Shown: positions 16,283 to 24,733 of the stretch, piece by piece | Layout of the letters: every line of letters starts with the position of its first letter | Position numbering within the stretch: the first letter of the stretch is position 1 | Source: an uncultured Bacilli bacterium | GTDB taxonomy: Bacteria > Bacillota_I > Bacilli_A > RF39 > UBA660 | Reading direction: 5' to 3' | Assembly: GCA_934162665.1 (NCBI GenBank) | Contig: CAKPJN010000002.1 | Coordinates: 62,001 to 126,000 of the forward strand | DNA: 64,000 bases | Notes under the pieces: generated by a model | Told to the model about the DNA's origin: nothing | The model's input: only the letters and a program-made list of their open reading frames with translations | Databases searched by the model: none | Made by a program: the position numbers and the translations under genes

Positions 16283-16750
16283 ATGGTAAGCGTAAGAAAA
16301 CGTGGAAAGGTATATGAATACCGATTTGAAATTGCAACAGTTGAGGGAACAAGAAAATGGATAACAAAGTCAGGGTATCCAACAAAAGCAGAGGCTTTTA
16401 AAGAAGGCGCAAAAGCCTATAATGATTTTTACTACAATGGTCAAAAGCCGCAGTTAAGAGAAAATATGTCGTATGCAGATTTTTTAGATTATTGGATAGA
16501 TAATTATGTAGGTTTCAATTTGCATTACTCTACTACAATATCTTATATAAACATTATTAAAAATCACGTAAAACCAAGAGTAGGATTTTATAAATTATGG
16601 CAATTAGATACACGACTTTTACAGGAGTTTATCAATAAAATATATGTTGAGTATGGCTTTTCAAAAAACTATATGGCGAGTATTTTAAAAGTGGTTAAAG
16701 GTTCATTAAAATATGCGTGTTACACATTAAATTATATTACAAAATGGTAA
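16283..16750 (+). pseudogene. Truncated tyrosine integrase (arm-binding and core-binding domains only)
   Basis: The 155-residue product starts with an AP2-like arm-binding domain (VRKRGKVYEYRFEIATVEGTR through AYNDFYYNG, about residues 2-57) and continues with a SAM-like core-binding domain (SYADFLDYWIDNY to about 150). It ends before any catalytic-domain residue (R, H-x-x-R, Y), so it cannot recombine DNA. The family length is about 370-400. The start at 16283 follows AAGGAGAG. The homologous E5 copy shows what follows in a longer version. The stop lies within the regulatory box of the next operon, so the cut point coincides with the start of the cargo. Confidence 0.85.
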
Positions 16751-16778
16751 TATTGAGTAATATTAGAATGACGACTTA
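16747..16778 (+). promoter_or_regulatory. Candidate BceR operator upstream of the glycosyltransferase
   Basis: A 32-base box: GTAATATT, two bases, GTAATATT, then AGAATGACGACTTA. It matches a second box at 19345-19376, upstream of the ABC transporter, in 27 of 32 positions. The two promoters therefore probably share one regulator, most likely the response regulator encoded at 17626. A minus 10-like element follows 13-15 bases later. Confidence 0.7.
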
Positions 16779-16843
16779 TATGATAAAAAATGATAATATT
16801 ATTGCAATAAATTACTTTTTAGTAAAGAAGGGATTAGCATTAT

Positions 16844-17533
16844 ATGAAATTAGTTAAAAAGATTGCAATAACAATTTTATTAATATTTATTTGTATAGGA
16901 AGTTATTTTATTTGTAGTGGTTATCAAATGTATAAGAATGCCATAAATAAAATGCCATTAAAGGATAAAATTACAACAATTAGGCAAAAAGAAGATTATA
17001 CAAAAATTGATGATATGCCTCAAATTTATTTAAAAGCAGTTGTATCAGTTGAAGATCATAGATTTTACAAACATTTTGGGATAGATGTCATTTCTATTGG
17101 AAGAGCATTTGTAAATGATATAAAAAAAATGAAATTTGTAGAGGGAGGAAGCACAATTACCCAACAACTAGCCAAGAATATCTATTTTACACAAGATAAG
17201 AAAATAGTAAGGAAAGTTGCAGAAATTTTTATGGCATTTAGCATAGAAAGTAACTACAATAAGAATGAAATATTAGAATTATATTTGAATACATCATATT
17301 TTGGCAATGGATTTTATTCTGTTAAGTCAGCAAGTTTAGGTTATTTTAATAAATTACCAAAAGATATGAACGATAGTGAATCAATTATGCTAGCAGGAAT
17401 CCCAAATGCTCCGTCTTTATATAATCCAATTCAAAATAAAAATTTAGCAATTGAAAGACAGAGGCAAGTTATAAATAAAATGATTAAATATGGTAACCTA
17501 GATAAAGTTGAAGCAGAAAAAATTATAAAATAA
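16844..17533 (+). CDS. Monofunctional peptidoglycan glycosyltransferase (GT51)
   Basis: A 229-residue enzyme with one N-terminal membrane anchor (residues 5-27) and an external GT51 domain that polymerises lipid II into glycan strands. Conserved motifs: VEDHRFYKHFGID with catalytic E70, GGSTITQQLAKNIYF, and ELYLNTSYFGNG. It lacks a transpeptidase domain and is of the monofunctional MtgA/SgtB type. Its promoter carries the same 32-base box as the Bce transporter operon that follows. A supply of extra glycosyltransferase under control of an envelope-antibiotic sensor makes sense as part of a response to lipid II-binding drugs, but this is inference. Confidence 0.9.
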   Translation: MKLVKKIAITILLIFICIGSYFICSGYQMYKNAINKMPLKDKITTIRQKEDYTKIDDMPQIYLKAVVSVEDHRFYKHFGIDVISIGRAFVNDIKKMKFVEGGSTITQQLAKNIYFTQDKKIVRKVAEIFMAFSIESNYNKNEILELYLNTSYFGNGFYSVKSASLGYFNKLPKDMNDSESIMLAGIPNAPSLYNPIQNKNLAIERQRQVINKMIKYGNLDKVEAEKIIK

Positions 17534-17625
17534 TTATATTTAATTTTCTGAATTATTATAATTTAGAAAATTAAAGTGATATAATATGAATAATTATAAA
17601 AGCAAATTACGAAAGGAGACAAACT

Positions 17626-18288
17626 ATGAAAAAAATATTAATTATAGAAGATGAAAAAATTATCAGAAATGAGTTAAAATCTTTGTTAGAAAACTCAGGG
17701 TATGAAGTATTAATTATAGAAAATTTTGATAATGTTAAAGAAAATATAAAAAATATGAAATTTGATTTAATTTTAATGGATATTAATTTACCAAATAAAA
17801 ATGGTGAAATTTTATTAAAAGAAATTAGAAAAGAATCTAATGTTCCTATTATTATGGTTACGAGCAGAGTAGGAGAAGTAGATGAAGTTTTATCTATATC
17901 TTATGGTGCAGACGATTATATTACTAAGCCATACAATCCAACAATCTTACTATTGAGAATACAAAATATATTTAAACGAATGGATAATAATATGGACGAT
18001 TTATTTTATGATAATATTAGTGTTAATCCACAAAAAGGAATATTGAAACAAGGTGAAAAGGTATTAGAACTAACTAAAAATGAAATGATTATCTTTACAT
18101 ATCTTTTAAGTAATCGTGGTAGAATAGTAACTCGTGATGATTTAATGACAGATTTATGGAACAATGATGAGTTTATCAATGACAACGCTCTAACAGTAAA
18201 TATTAGTAGATTGAGAAATAAATTACAAAATTTTGGACTTGAAAATAGAATTGAAACAAGAAAAGGACAAGGGTATAAATTATTATGA
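17626..18288 (+). CDS. OmpR-family response regulator, BceR-like
   Basis: A 220-residue regulator. The receiver domain has the acidic pocket EDEK, phosphoacceptor aspartate in LILMDINLP (about residue 52) and the conserved lysine in YITKPY. The C-terminal winged helix (about residues 130-220) includes NEMIIFTYLLSNRGRIVTRDDL. It overlaps the kinase gene by four bases. Association with an intramembrane-sensing kinase and FtsX-like ABC transporter places it in the BceR group. Its likely targets are the two boxes at 16747 and 19345. Confidence 0.88.
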   Translation: MKKILIIEDEKIIRNELKSLLENSGYEVLIIENFDNVKENIKNMKFDLILMDINLPNKNGEILLKEIRKESNVPIIMVTSRVGEVDEVLSISYGADDYITKPYNPTILLLRIQNIFKRMDNNMDDLFYDNISVNPQKGILKQGEKVLELTKNEMIIFTYLLSNRGRIVTRDDLMTDLWNNDEFINDNALTVNISRLRNKLQNFGLENRIETRKGQGYKLL

Positions 18289-19301
18289 GTTTTAAAAAAT
18301 ATTTATTAGATAAAACAGTACAGATAACTGTGTCAATTGTTGGATTCATAATTGCTATTCTTATGTTAAACGCATTTAAAGTGGAAAATGATTTGAAAAT
18401 AGCATTGACAACATTATTTTTTTTAGTTGCAACATTTAATGTTATTTTTGATTATTTTAGGAAATACAAATTTTATAAAAAAATATTAAATACGCTTGAT
18501 AAGTTAGATAAAAAATATTTAATTTTAGAAATGTTAAAGAAGCCAAACTTTTATGATGGTGAAATTTTTTATCAAATTCTTTATGATATAAATAAGTCAA
18601 TGATTGAAAATGTAAAAGAATATAATTTAAGTATTACTGATTTCAAGGAATATGTAGAAATGTGGATTCATGAAGTAAAGATTCCAGTAGCAAGTTTAAC
18701 TTTATTAATTCATAATAACAGAAATATGTTTGATAAAAGATATATAGAACAAATTAGAAAGTTAGATAACTATATAGATCAAATTTTATATTTCGTTCGA
18801 AGCGAAAATGCCGAAAAAGATTATCTTATCAAAGAAATTGAATTGCAGAAGATTATTAAAGATGTTGCTTTAAAAAATAAAGATGACTTATTAGAAAACA
18901 AAGTTAATCTTGAAGTTGATATTCATAATGAAAAAGTTTTAACAGATTCGAAATGGTTAGAGTTCGTATTAAATCAGATTATAAACAATAGTATTAAATA
19001 TAAAAAAAATAATAACGATCCAATAATAAAAATCAGTGTAAAAGATGAAAAAGATAAAGTATATCTAACTATTTGGGATAATGGAATAGGAATACCTAAA
19101 AATGATATAAAAAGAGTATTTGATAAATCTTTCACTGGTGAAAACGGTAGAATAATGGCAAAATCAACAGGTATGGGACTTTATATTGTCAAGAAATTAT
19201 GCGATAAATTAGGACATAAGATAATTATTGAATCTGAAATACATAAATATACAAAAATTACAATTATCTTTTATAAAAATGATTTTTATAAAGTTGATTA
19301 A
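18285..19301 (+). CDS. BceS-like intramembrane-sensing histidine kinase
   Basis: A 338-residue kinase with two close N-terminal membrane helices (about 10-30 and 35-55) and almost no external loop, the hallmark of kinases that sense through their partner ABC transporter. The histidine box is EMWIHEVKIPVASL, and the ATPase domain has the N box QIINNSIKY, WDNGIGIP and STGMGLYIVKKL. It is translationally coupled to the regulator. In known systems the transporter signals drug flux to this kinase, and the downstream ABC genes are the expected partner. Confidence 0.88.
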   Translation: MSFKKYLLDKTVQITVSIVGFIIAILMLNAFKVENDLKIALTTLFFLVATFNVIFDYFRKYKFYKKILNTLDKLDKKYLILEMLKKPNFYDGEIFYQILYDINKSMIENVKEYNLSITDFKEYVEMWIHEVKIPVASLTLLIHNNRNMFDKRYIEQIRKLDNYIDQILYFVRSENAEKDYLIKEIELQKIIKDVALKNKDDLLENKVNLEVDIHNEKVLTDSKWLEFVLNQIINNSIKYKKNNNDPIIKISVKDEKDKVYLTIWDNGIGIPKNDIKRVFDKSFTGENGRIMAKSTGMGLYIVKKLCDKLGHKIIIESEIHKYTKITIIFYKNDFYKVD

Positions 19302-19344
19302 AGTTTATGCAGATTTGGATACTAAAAATAAATATTACAAAATT

Positions 19345-19376
19345 GTAATATTCTGTAATATCAGAATAACGACTAA
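19345..19376 (+). promoter_or_regulatory. Candidate BceR operator upstream of the ABC transporter
   Basis: GTAATATT, two bases, GTAATATC, then AGAATAACGACTAA, matching the box at 16747 in 27 of 32 positions. TACAAT follows 15 bases later as a minus 10 element, and AAGGAG precedes the transporter ATG. Confidence 0.7.
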
Positions 19377-19419
19377 TTCTATCTTTTATATTACAATGTA
19401 ATCAGAAAGGAGAAAGATT

Positions 19420-20187
19420 ATGGAAAATATCTTAAAAATTGATAAAATTGAAAAATATTATGGTAATAAATCTAGTCTTACAAAAGCAATTGGTAACCTA
19501 TCATTTGATGTTGAAAAGGGAGAATTTGTTGCAATAATGGGAGCAAGTGGCTCTGGAAAGACTACTCTTTTAAATTGTATATCTACAATTGATAAAGTTA
19601 CATCTGGACATATTTATGTAGCAGGTAATGATATCACAAAATTAAGAGGAAATAGTCTAAATAAGTTTAGAAGGGAAGAGTTAGGGTTTATATTTCAAGA
19701 TTTTAATTTACTTGATACTTTAACTGCTTATGAAAATATTGCTTTGGCACTTTCTATTCAAAATGTGAATTCGAGAGAAATTGATACAAGAATTAAAAAA
19801 GTTGCAAAAGAACTGGATATTGTTAATGTACTTAATAAATATCCATATCAAATGAGTGGAGGTCAAAAGCAAAGAGTCGCTAGTGCAAGAGCAATAATTA
19901 CTAATCCAAAGTTAATTCTTGCAGATGAACCAACAGGTGCATTAGATTCAAAGTCAGCTAAAATGCTTTTAGAAAAATTTGATTATTTGAATAAAGAATT
20001 ACAAGCAACAATTCTTATGGTGACACATGATGCGTTTACTGCAAGTTATTCTTCAAGAGTCATATTTATCAAAGATGGCAAAATTTTTAATGAAATAATT
20101 AAAGGAACAAATTCTAGAAAAGAATTTTTTGATAAAATAATAGATGTTGTAACATTACTTGGTGGTGACTTAAACGATGCTCTTTAA
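19420..20187 (+). CDS. BceA-like ABC transporter ATP-binding protein
   Basis: A 255-residue ATPase of the MacB/BceA class. Walker A GASGSGKTT, Q loop FIFQDFNLLDTLTAYENIALAL, signature MSGGQKQR, Walker B LILADEPTGALDS and the H loop VTHDAF are all present. It overlaps the permease gene by eleven bases. With that permease it probably removes peptide antibiotics such as bacitracin or lantibiotics from their lipid targets and provides the signal for the two-component system. The specific drug cannot be read from sequence. Confidence 0.9.
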   Translation: MENILKIDKIEKYYGNKSSLTKAIGNLSFDVEKGEFVAIMGASGSGKTTLLNCISTIDKVTSGHIYVAGNDITKLRGNSLNKFRREELGFIFQDFNLLDTLTAYENIALALSIQNVNSREIDTRIKKVAKELDIVNVLNKYPYQMSGGQKQRVASARAIITNPKLILADEPTGALDSKSAKMLLEKFDYLNKELQATILMVTHDAFTASYSSRVIFIKDGKIFNEIIKGTNSRKEFFDKIIDVVTLLGGDLNDAL

Positions 20188-22222
20188 GTTATCATTAAAA
20201 AATATTAGTAAGAGTATAAAGGATTATGCCATCTATTTCTTTACTCTGATACTAGGTGTTGCAATTTTTTATGTGTTCAATGCAATAGATGATCAGTCAG
20301 TTATGATGAAGGTATCATCAACAACAGCAGAAATAATAAAACTTATGACCAATGTTCTTTCTGGTGTTAGCGTGTTTGTATCTATAATATTAGCGTTTTT
20401 AATTGTTTATGCAAGTAGATTCTTAATAAAAAGAAGAAATAAAGAATTTGGAGTTTATTTAACGCTTGGAATGAGCAAAAAGAAAATATCCTTAATATTA
20501 TTTATTGAAACATTAATAATAGGTATAGTTTCATTGGTAGTTGGTTTAGGAATAGGTTTTTTATTATCACAATTGATGAGTATTTTGGTTGCTAATATGT
20601 TTGAAGCAGATTTAACTAGATTTCAATTCGTATTTTCAACAAATGCTTGTATTAAAACTTTGATTTATTTTAGTATTATGTATTTTGTAGTTATGATATT
20701 TAATACAATAAATATTAGTAAATGTAAATTGATAGATTTAATGCATTCTAACAAAAAATCTGAAAAAATAAAATTAAAAAATCCATTGTTTTGTACAATA
20801 GTGTTTATTATTTCTTGTATAGCATTAGGATTTGCTTATTATCAGGTTACTGGTGGTATTTGGAAAATGACTAATGCAAATAGTATTTTTGTTCCTATAG
20901 GAGTAGGTGCTGTTTCAACTTTCTTTGTGTTTTGGTCTTTATCGGGATTGCTTTTAAAAATATTTATAAGTATGAAGAACACTTATTATAAAGGGTTAAA
21001 TAGTTTCACCCTTAGACAGTTTTCAAGTAAAATAAATACTATGACTTTTTCGATGACAATAATATGTTTGATGTTATTTATAACGATTTGCGTGCTATCG
21101 AGTGCAATGTCTATGAAAATATCTATGACAAATAATTTGAAAAAATTGGCTCCAGCAGATGTTCAAATTGGCAAGTTTATAAATGTAACTGATTATGAGC
21201 ATTATTCTGAAAAACAAATAGAAGATTCAAAAATTTCAATATATGATACACTTGAAAAATTAGGCTATGATGTAGATAACAAACTTAAAGATATAGTAAA
21301 ACTTGATGTTTATAACTTTGATAATATTGACTTAAAAACCAGTATTGGCTCTTACTATGATATTGCAAAGGATAAATATCCTTTAATGCCATACAATAAG
21401 AAGGAAAGTATTGTAAAGATAAGTGATTACAACAAAATTGCAAAATTGTTTGGACTAAAAGAATATACATTAAATGATGATGAATATTTTATTGTTGCTA
21501 ATTATTCAGAATATGTAGAATTCAGGAATGAGGGACTTAAGGTAGATACAATACTTAATATAAATGAAAAGGAATTAAAACCAAAATATGATAGTTGTGT
21601 AGAAGGTTTTATTGCAATGAATTCAACATATTCAAATATGGGAGTTTTTGTTGTTCCTGATAATGCAGTAAATGATTCAATGAAAAAATATGAATATTTA
21701 ACTGCTAATTATAATGTTACAGATATAAATGAGAAAAATCTTTCGGAAAAAGAGTTAAGTGAAATTTGCAAAGAAAATTCTAATAATACTGTTATTGATT
21801 TTGATTCTAAAATGACAATTAAAGAAAATAGTATTGGACTAGGTGCAATGGTTACCTTTATAGGATTATACTTAGGTATTATATTCTTAATTTCTTGTGC
21901 TGCAATTCTAGCACTTAAAGAATTATCGGAATCAAGTGATAATGTAGAAAAGTTTAATATGCTAAGAAAAATAGGCGTAGATGAAAAAATGATTAATAAA
22001 GCATTGTTTAGACAAATTGGTATATTTTTTATGTTTCCGTTATTAGTTGCAATTATACATTCTATATTTGGAATTAAATTTTGTAATTATTTGTTAAGTG
22101 CCTTTGGAGCCGCTAATTTAGTATCATCAATAATTGGTGTTGCAATATTTATTGTTGCGATTTATGGAGGATACTTCTTAGTAACTTATATTTGCAGTAA
22201 AAATATAATCAAGGAAAAATAA
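20177..22222 (+). CDS. BceB-like FtsX-domain ABC permease
   Basis: A 681-residue membrane protein of the right length for BceB (about 650). It has a first helix at about 15-35, an FtsX-like group of helices up to about 310, a large extracellular domain of about 200 residues (about 325-535) and three C-terminal helices. The large domain is the drug-recognition and signalling part in known systems. The protein belongs to a complete RR-HK-ATPase-permease set carried by a mobile element. No clear terminator follows; 300 bases downstream begins the right end of the element. Confidence 0.88.
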   Translation: MLFKLSLKNISKSIKDYAIYFFTLILGVAIFYVFNAIDDQSVMMKVSSTTAEIIKLMTNVLSGVSVFVSIILAFLIVYASRFLIKRRNKEFGVYLTLGMSKKKISLILFIETLIIGIVSLVVGLGIGFLLSQLMSILVANMFEADLTRFQFVFSTNACIKTLIYFSIMYFVVMIFNTINISKCKLIDLMHSNKKSEKIKLKNPLFCTIVFIISCIALGFAYYQVTGGIWKMTNANSIFVPIGVGAVSTFFVFWSLSGLLLKIFISMKNTYYKGLNSFTLRQFSSKINTMTFSMTIICLMLFITICVLSSAMSMKISMTNNLKKLAPADVQIGKFINVTDYEHYSEKQIEDSKISIYDTLEKLGYDVDNKLKDIVKLDVYNFDNIDLKTSIGSYYDIAKDKYPLMPYNKKESIVKISDYNKIAKLFGLKEYTLNDDEYFIVANYSEYVEFRNEGLKVDTILNINEKELKPKYDSCVEGFIAMNSTYSNMGVFVVPDNAVNDSMKKYEYLTANYNVTDINEKNLSEKELSEICKENSNNTVIDFDSKMTIKENSIGLGAMVTFIGLYLGIIFLISCAAILALKELSESSDNVEKFNMLRKIGVDEKMINKALFRQIGIFFMFPLLVAIIHSIFGIKFCNYLLSAFGAANLVSSIIGVAIFIVAIYGGYFLVTYICSKNIIKEK

Positions 22223-22343
22223 TATATCTGATAAAACGATATCTCAGTAGTTTGACTAATCTTAATATATAGTATAATAATTATGAACAGAAAAAACACA
22301 AATGTATGACTTTCCAATTCGCACAATTTATTGAACTTTGAAA

Positions 22344-22531
22344 TATGGTATAATGTTAGCAGTGAACGGATGTGGACGGTGTCCACAATTTGTCCACAGT
22401 AGAGAAATATTTATACTATAAATAGTACAGATAATACAAATAATATAGATGTTACCTAGTCTGGAAAAGCCTGAAATACAGGTAATATTATAAATACAAA
22501 TAATACAGATAATATGGGAGTACAAAGTTCT
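22344..22531 (+). promoter_or_regulatory. Right-end block of E3 with outward-facing promoter
   Basis: A TATGGTATAAT extended minus 10 lies at 22344-22354, then arm words, then an AT-rich stretch with TTACCTAGTCTGG, AAAGCCTGAAAT and TATTATAAATA leading into att4. The same order, spacing and words occur at the right end of E4. The promoter faces att and, in a circular or tandem form, would read toward an integrase. No gene is seen in this 310-base gap. Confidence 0.5.
22371..22397. repeat. Right arm words TTGTCCAC of element E3
   Basis: Inverted TGTGGAC at 22371-22377, TGTCCAC at 22380-22386 and TTGTCCAC at 22390-22397, matching the left cluster at 16083-16199. Confidence 0.7.
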
Positions 22532-22595
22532 TGCGGCTCTGGTAAAAAGTACAAACAATGTTGTGGTAAATAACTTATTTTATAAGGGTTTACGA
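22532..22595 (+). repeat. secA attachment site (att4)
   Basis: Encodes CGSGKKYKQCCGK plus TAA, then a tail ending ATAAGGGTTTACGAG. It is the copy most like the genuine secA end (about five differences in 65 bases), suggesting a recent shared source. Confidence 0.88.
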
Positions 22596-22644
22596 GGTTT
22601 TGAAATGACAAAAAATATGTAAAAATTAATGAATTTTGCTAAAA

Positions 22645-22686
22645 TGTTTGCAAATTGTTTGCAAAAATTTAAAAATTATGCAAACA
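22645..22686. repeat. Left arm words TGTTTGCAA of element E4
   Basis: TGTTTGCAA at 22645-22653 and 22656-22664, and an inverted GCAAACA at 22680-22686. The same set, two direct and one inverted, is found at the right end. Confidence 0.68.
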
Positions 22687-22699
22687 AATAAAAAATAGT

Positions 22700-22731
22700 A
22701 ATAAGTCGGTCAATTTGACAGGCTTATTTTT
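22700..22731 (+). terminator. Terminator hairpin at the left end of E4
   Basis: AATAAG at 22700-22705 pairs with CTTATT, with an inner GTCAA / TTGAC stem, followed by T residues. It stands where E3 and E5 have the hairpin before their integrases. Confidence 0.65.
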
Positions 22732-22810
22732 CGTTAAAAATATATTAATTTATCTGTTTAAAAGGATATTAGAGATGTTTATGGTATAATATATGTAGGA
22801 GTTGATGAGA

Positions 22811-23662
22811 GTGTCTAATAAAGATAAATATATTAACAATGCCATTAACAGATTTAGCGGTAATGCAAGAGATATATTATTAAAACAAATTGAGCTGTTT
22901 TACGATGTTGATAATCAAGTTACAAAAAACAGGTACAATATAGGTGATGATGCTAAGTTAAAAAAGGGAACATTTATTCATGGTATTTTTGGAGAATTAG
23001 AAAATTTTGATTTTACAATAGAAAATGGATTTATATCAACTGATTTTACTTCTGAGGCTAGACCTAATAAAATAAATAATAGTGTGGGTATGTGGAATAT
23101 ACAAGATGATATGATGTTAAAAGAATATATTAATCAGTATAGTGGATTTACAATTTCATACTCCATTGGTAGAGGTCCGGGTTCTAAAACAATTAGTAAG
23201 TTGATTCCATATCATAAGTTTGATGAGATTACTGAAGAAATAAATAATAATGATGAAATATGGTCTTATTGGGGTGAACAAACAAAAGAAGTAAGGTTTA
23301 TTCCTAGTTTAGTTTCCAATAAAAGGCAAATAGCTTTTATATTAAATATGGATTCAGATTATGCTAAAAAACTTGCATACAATGATGTATGGAACTTAGA
23401 TTTTGACAAAGAAACTGTAAAATCATTTTTAGATTATAGATATATTGAGAAGTTTATTAATGAAGATAGAATAAAAAGGGATGTAGTTACTACTGATAGA
23501 GAATCTGCAATTATGTTTGGTTTGCCTATAAACTTGGTAGAAGGTGTTTTTGTAGGTAGAAAGATAGAAAAAGATAATAAAGCTTTAAATTATATAAAAT
23601 CCAAATTGCCTGATTGTTATGTCTGTAATTTAGATGGTAAAGTAATTATTAGTAATAAATAG
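22811..23662 (+). CDS. Unknown protein, possible ADP-ribosyltransferase-like fold
   Basis: I do not firmly recognise this 283-residue protein. After a helical region it has KGTFIHG at about residue 52 and, some 20 residues later, IENGFISTDFTS; such a beta-strand ending in H-G followed by a loop and a GF(I/L)ST segment resembles the opening of ADP-ribosyltransferase folds. The last 60 residues (IMFGLPINLVEGVFVGRKIE, then CYVCNLDGKVI) look like a conserved end. The protein at 28832 also has an F-H-G plus G-G-L-L arrangement. A GTG at 22811 with AGGAG nine bases upstream is preferred to the ATG at 22805. It is paired with dinD in a cargo-only element. Confidence 0.5.
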   Translation: MSNKDKYINNAINRFSGNARDILLKQIELFYDVDNQVTKNRYNIGDDAKLKKGTFIHGIFGELENFDFTIENGFISTDFTSEARPNKINNSVGMWNIQDDMMLKEYINQYSGFTISYSIGRGPGSKTISKLIPYHKFDEITEEINNNDEIWSYWGEQTKEVRFIPSLVSNKRQIAFILNMDSDYAKKLAYNDVWNLDFDKETVKSFLDYRYIEKFINEDRIKRDVVTTDRESAIMFGLPINLVEGVFVGRKIEKDNKALNYIKSKLPDCYVCNLDGKVIISNK

Positions 23663-23697
23663 TTTATTAATAATTTAATTGTATGAAGGAGGTTTTA

Positions 23698-24519
23698 ATG
23701 ATAGAAGAATATAATGAAAAAGCATTTGAAAATATAAAACATTTTGATGAATTTGGGAATGAATATTGGGAAGCTAGAGAATTAATGCCATTATTAGAAT
23801 ATAGTAAATGGGAAAATTTTCATAAGGTTATTAAAAGAGCAATAATTGCTTGTGAAACTAGTAATAACAATATTAATGACCATTTTCCTGAATTCAGGAA
23901 AATGGTTGATATAGGTTCGAAAACAAAAAGAGAAACTATTGATTATCACTTATCAAGATATGCATGTTATTTAATTGTACAAAATGCAAATCCTAGAAAA
24001 AAATCAGTTGCTTTAGGACAAACTTACTTTGCTATTCAAACTAGAAAGCAAGAAATAACAGAATTGGAGTATTCAAAATTATCTGAAGATGAGAAAAGAT
24101 TATATACTAGAATTCTTGTAAATAATAAAAACAAATATCTATTTAAGACTGCTAAAGAATCTGGTGTAGAAAATTTTGGCAAGTTTAATAACTTTGGATA
24201 TAAAGGCTTATATAATGGAGAAACAGCTAAGCAAATTGCAAAAAGAAAAAATATAAAAGAAAATGAAGATATTCTTGATTATATGGGTAGTGAAGAATTG
24301 GGTGCTAATCTTTTCCGAATAACTCAGACAGAAGCAAAGTTAAAAAAAGATAATGTTGATAATGAGGAGGATGCTTGTATAACTCATTACAATGTAGGAA
24401 AAACAGTTAGAAAAGCAATTGAGGAATTAGGTGGAAATATGCCTGAAACATTACCAACACCAGAAAAATCTATAAAAGAGTTAGAAAGTGAAGAATTATT
24501 AAAAATTGGAAATAAATAA
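23698..24519 (+). CDS. dinD: DNA-damage-inducible protein D (DinD)
   Basis: A 273-residue protein. The N-terminal Bro-N-like region reads NEYWEARELMPLLEYSKWENF, followed by HFPEFRKMVDIGSKTKRE, YHLSRYACYLIVQNANPRK and ALGQTYFAIQTRKQE, all diagnostic of DinD. In E. coli DinD is SOS-induced and inhibits RecA filament activities. The start at 23698 follows AAGGAGG; the in-frame ATG at 23683 would overlap that site. No LexA box was found upstream. DinD is common on mobile elements, where it may influence strand exchange. Confidence 0.9.
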   Translation: MIEEYNEKAFENIKHFDEFGNEYWEARELMPLLEYSKWENFHKVIKRAIIACETSNNNINDHFPEFRKMVDIGSKTKRETIDYHLSRYACYLIVQNANPRKKSVALGQTYFAIQTRKQEITELEYSKLSEDEKRLYTRILVNNKNKYLFKTAKESGVENFGKFNNFGYKGLYNGETAKQIAKRKNIKENEDILDYMGSEELGANLFRITQTEAKLKKDNVDNEEDACITHYNVGKTVRKAIEELGGNMPETLPTPEKSIKELESEELLKIGNK

Positions 24520-24563
24520 TAATTGTAGAGTAAAATATGATATAATTTTTATGGAGAACGAAT

Positions 24564-24600
24564 GCAAACAATGATAACATTGTTTGCAATTTGTTTGCAA
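24564..24600. repeat. Right arm words TGTTTGCAA of element E4
   Basis: Inverted GCAAACA at 24564-24570, then TGTTTGCAA at 24581-24589 and 24592-24600. The pair spacing equals that at the left end (11 bases start to start). Confidence 0.68.
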
Positions 24601-24653
24601 TAGAGAAATATTTATAATAACAAAAATACTATAAATATTATAAATATAGTAGA

Positions 24654-24668
24654 TTACCAAGATGGTAA
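24654..24668. promoter_or_regulatory. Palindrome in the conserved right-end block of E4
   Basis: TTACCA, AGA, TGGTAA form a perfect 15-base inverted repeat, followed by AAAGCCTTGAAAT and TATTATAAATA. E3 has a similar but less symmetric version at about 22450, and E1 has parts of it at about 13785-13840. It may bind an excision factor or other accessory protein. Confidence 0.5.
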
Positions 24669-24733
24669 AGCCTTGAAATATCAATAATATTATAAATATT
24701 ATAAGTATTATAAATATGGGAGTTCCTACAACA

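Larger units (their letters stand above)
16029..22573 (+). mobile_element. Element E3 between att3 and att4: truncated integrase and Bce-type resistance cargo
   Basis: Bounded by secA-end copies at 15987 and 22532. TTGTCCAC words mark both ends. The left end has the order att, arm words, terminator hairpin, integrase, and the integrase is cut after its DNA-binding domains. The cargo is a glycosyltransferase and a four-gene two-component/ABC transporter module. The right end has the conserved terminal block shared with E4. Confidence 0.75.
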
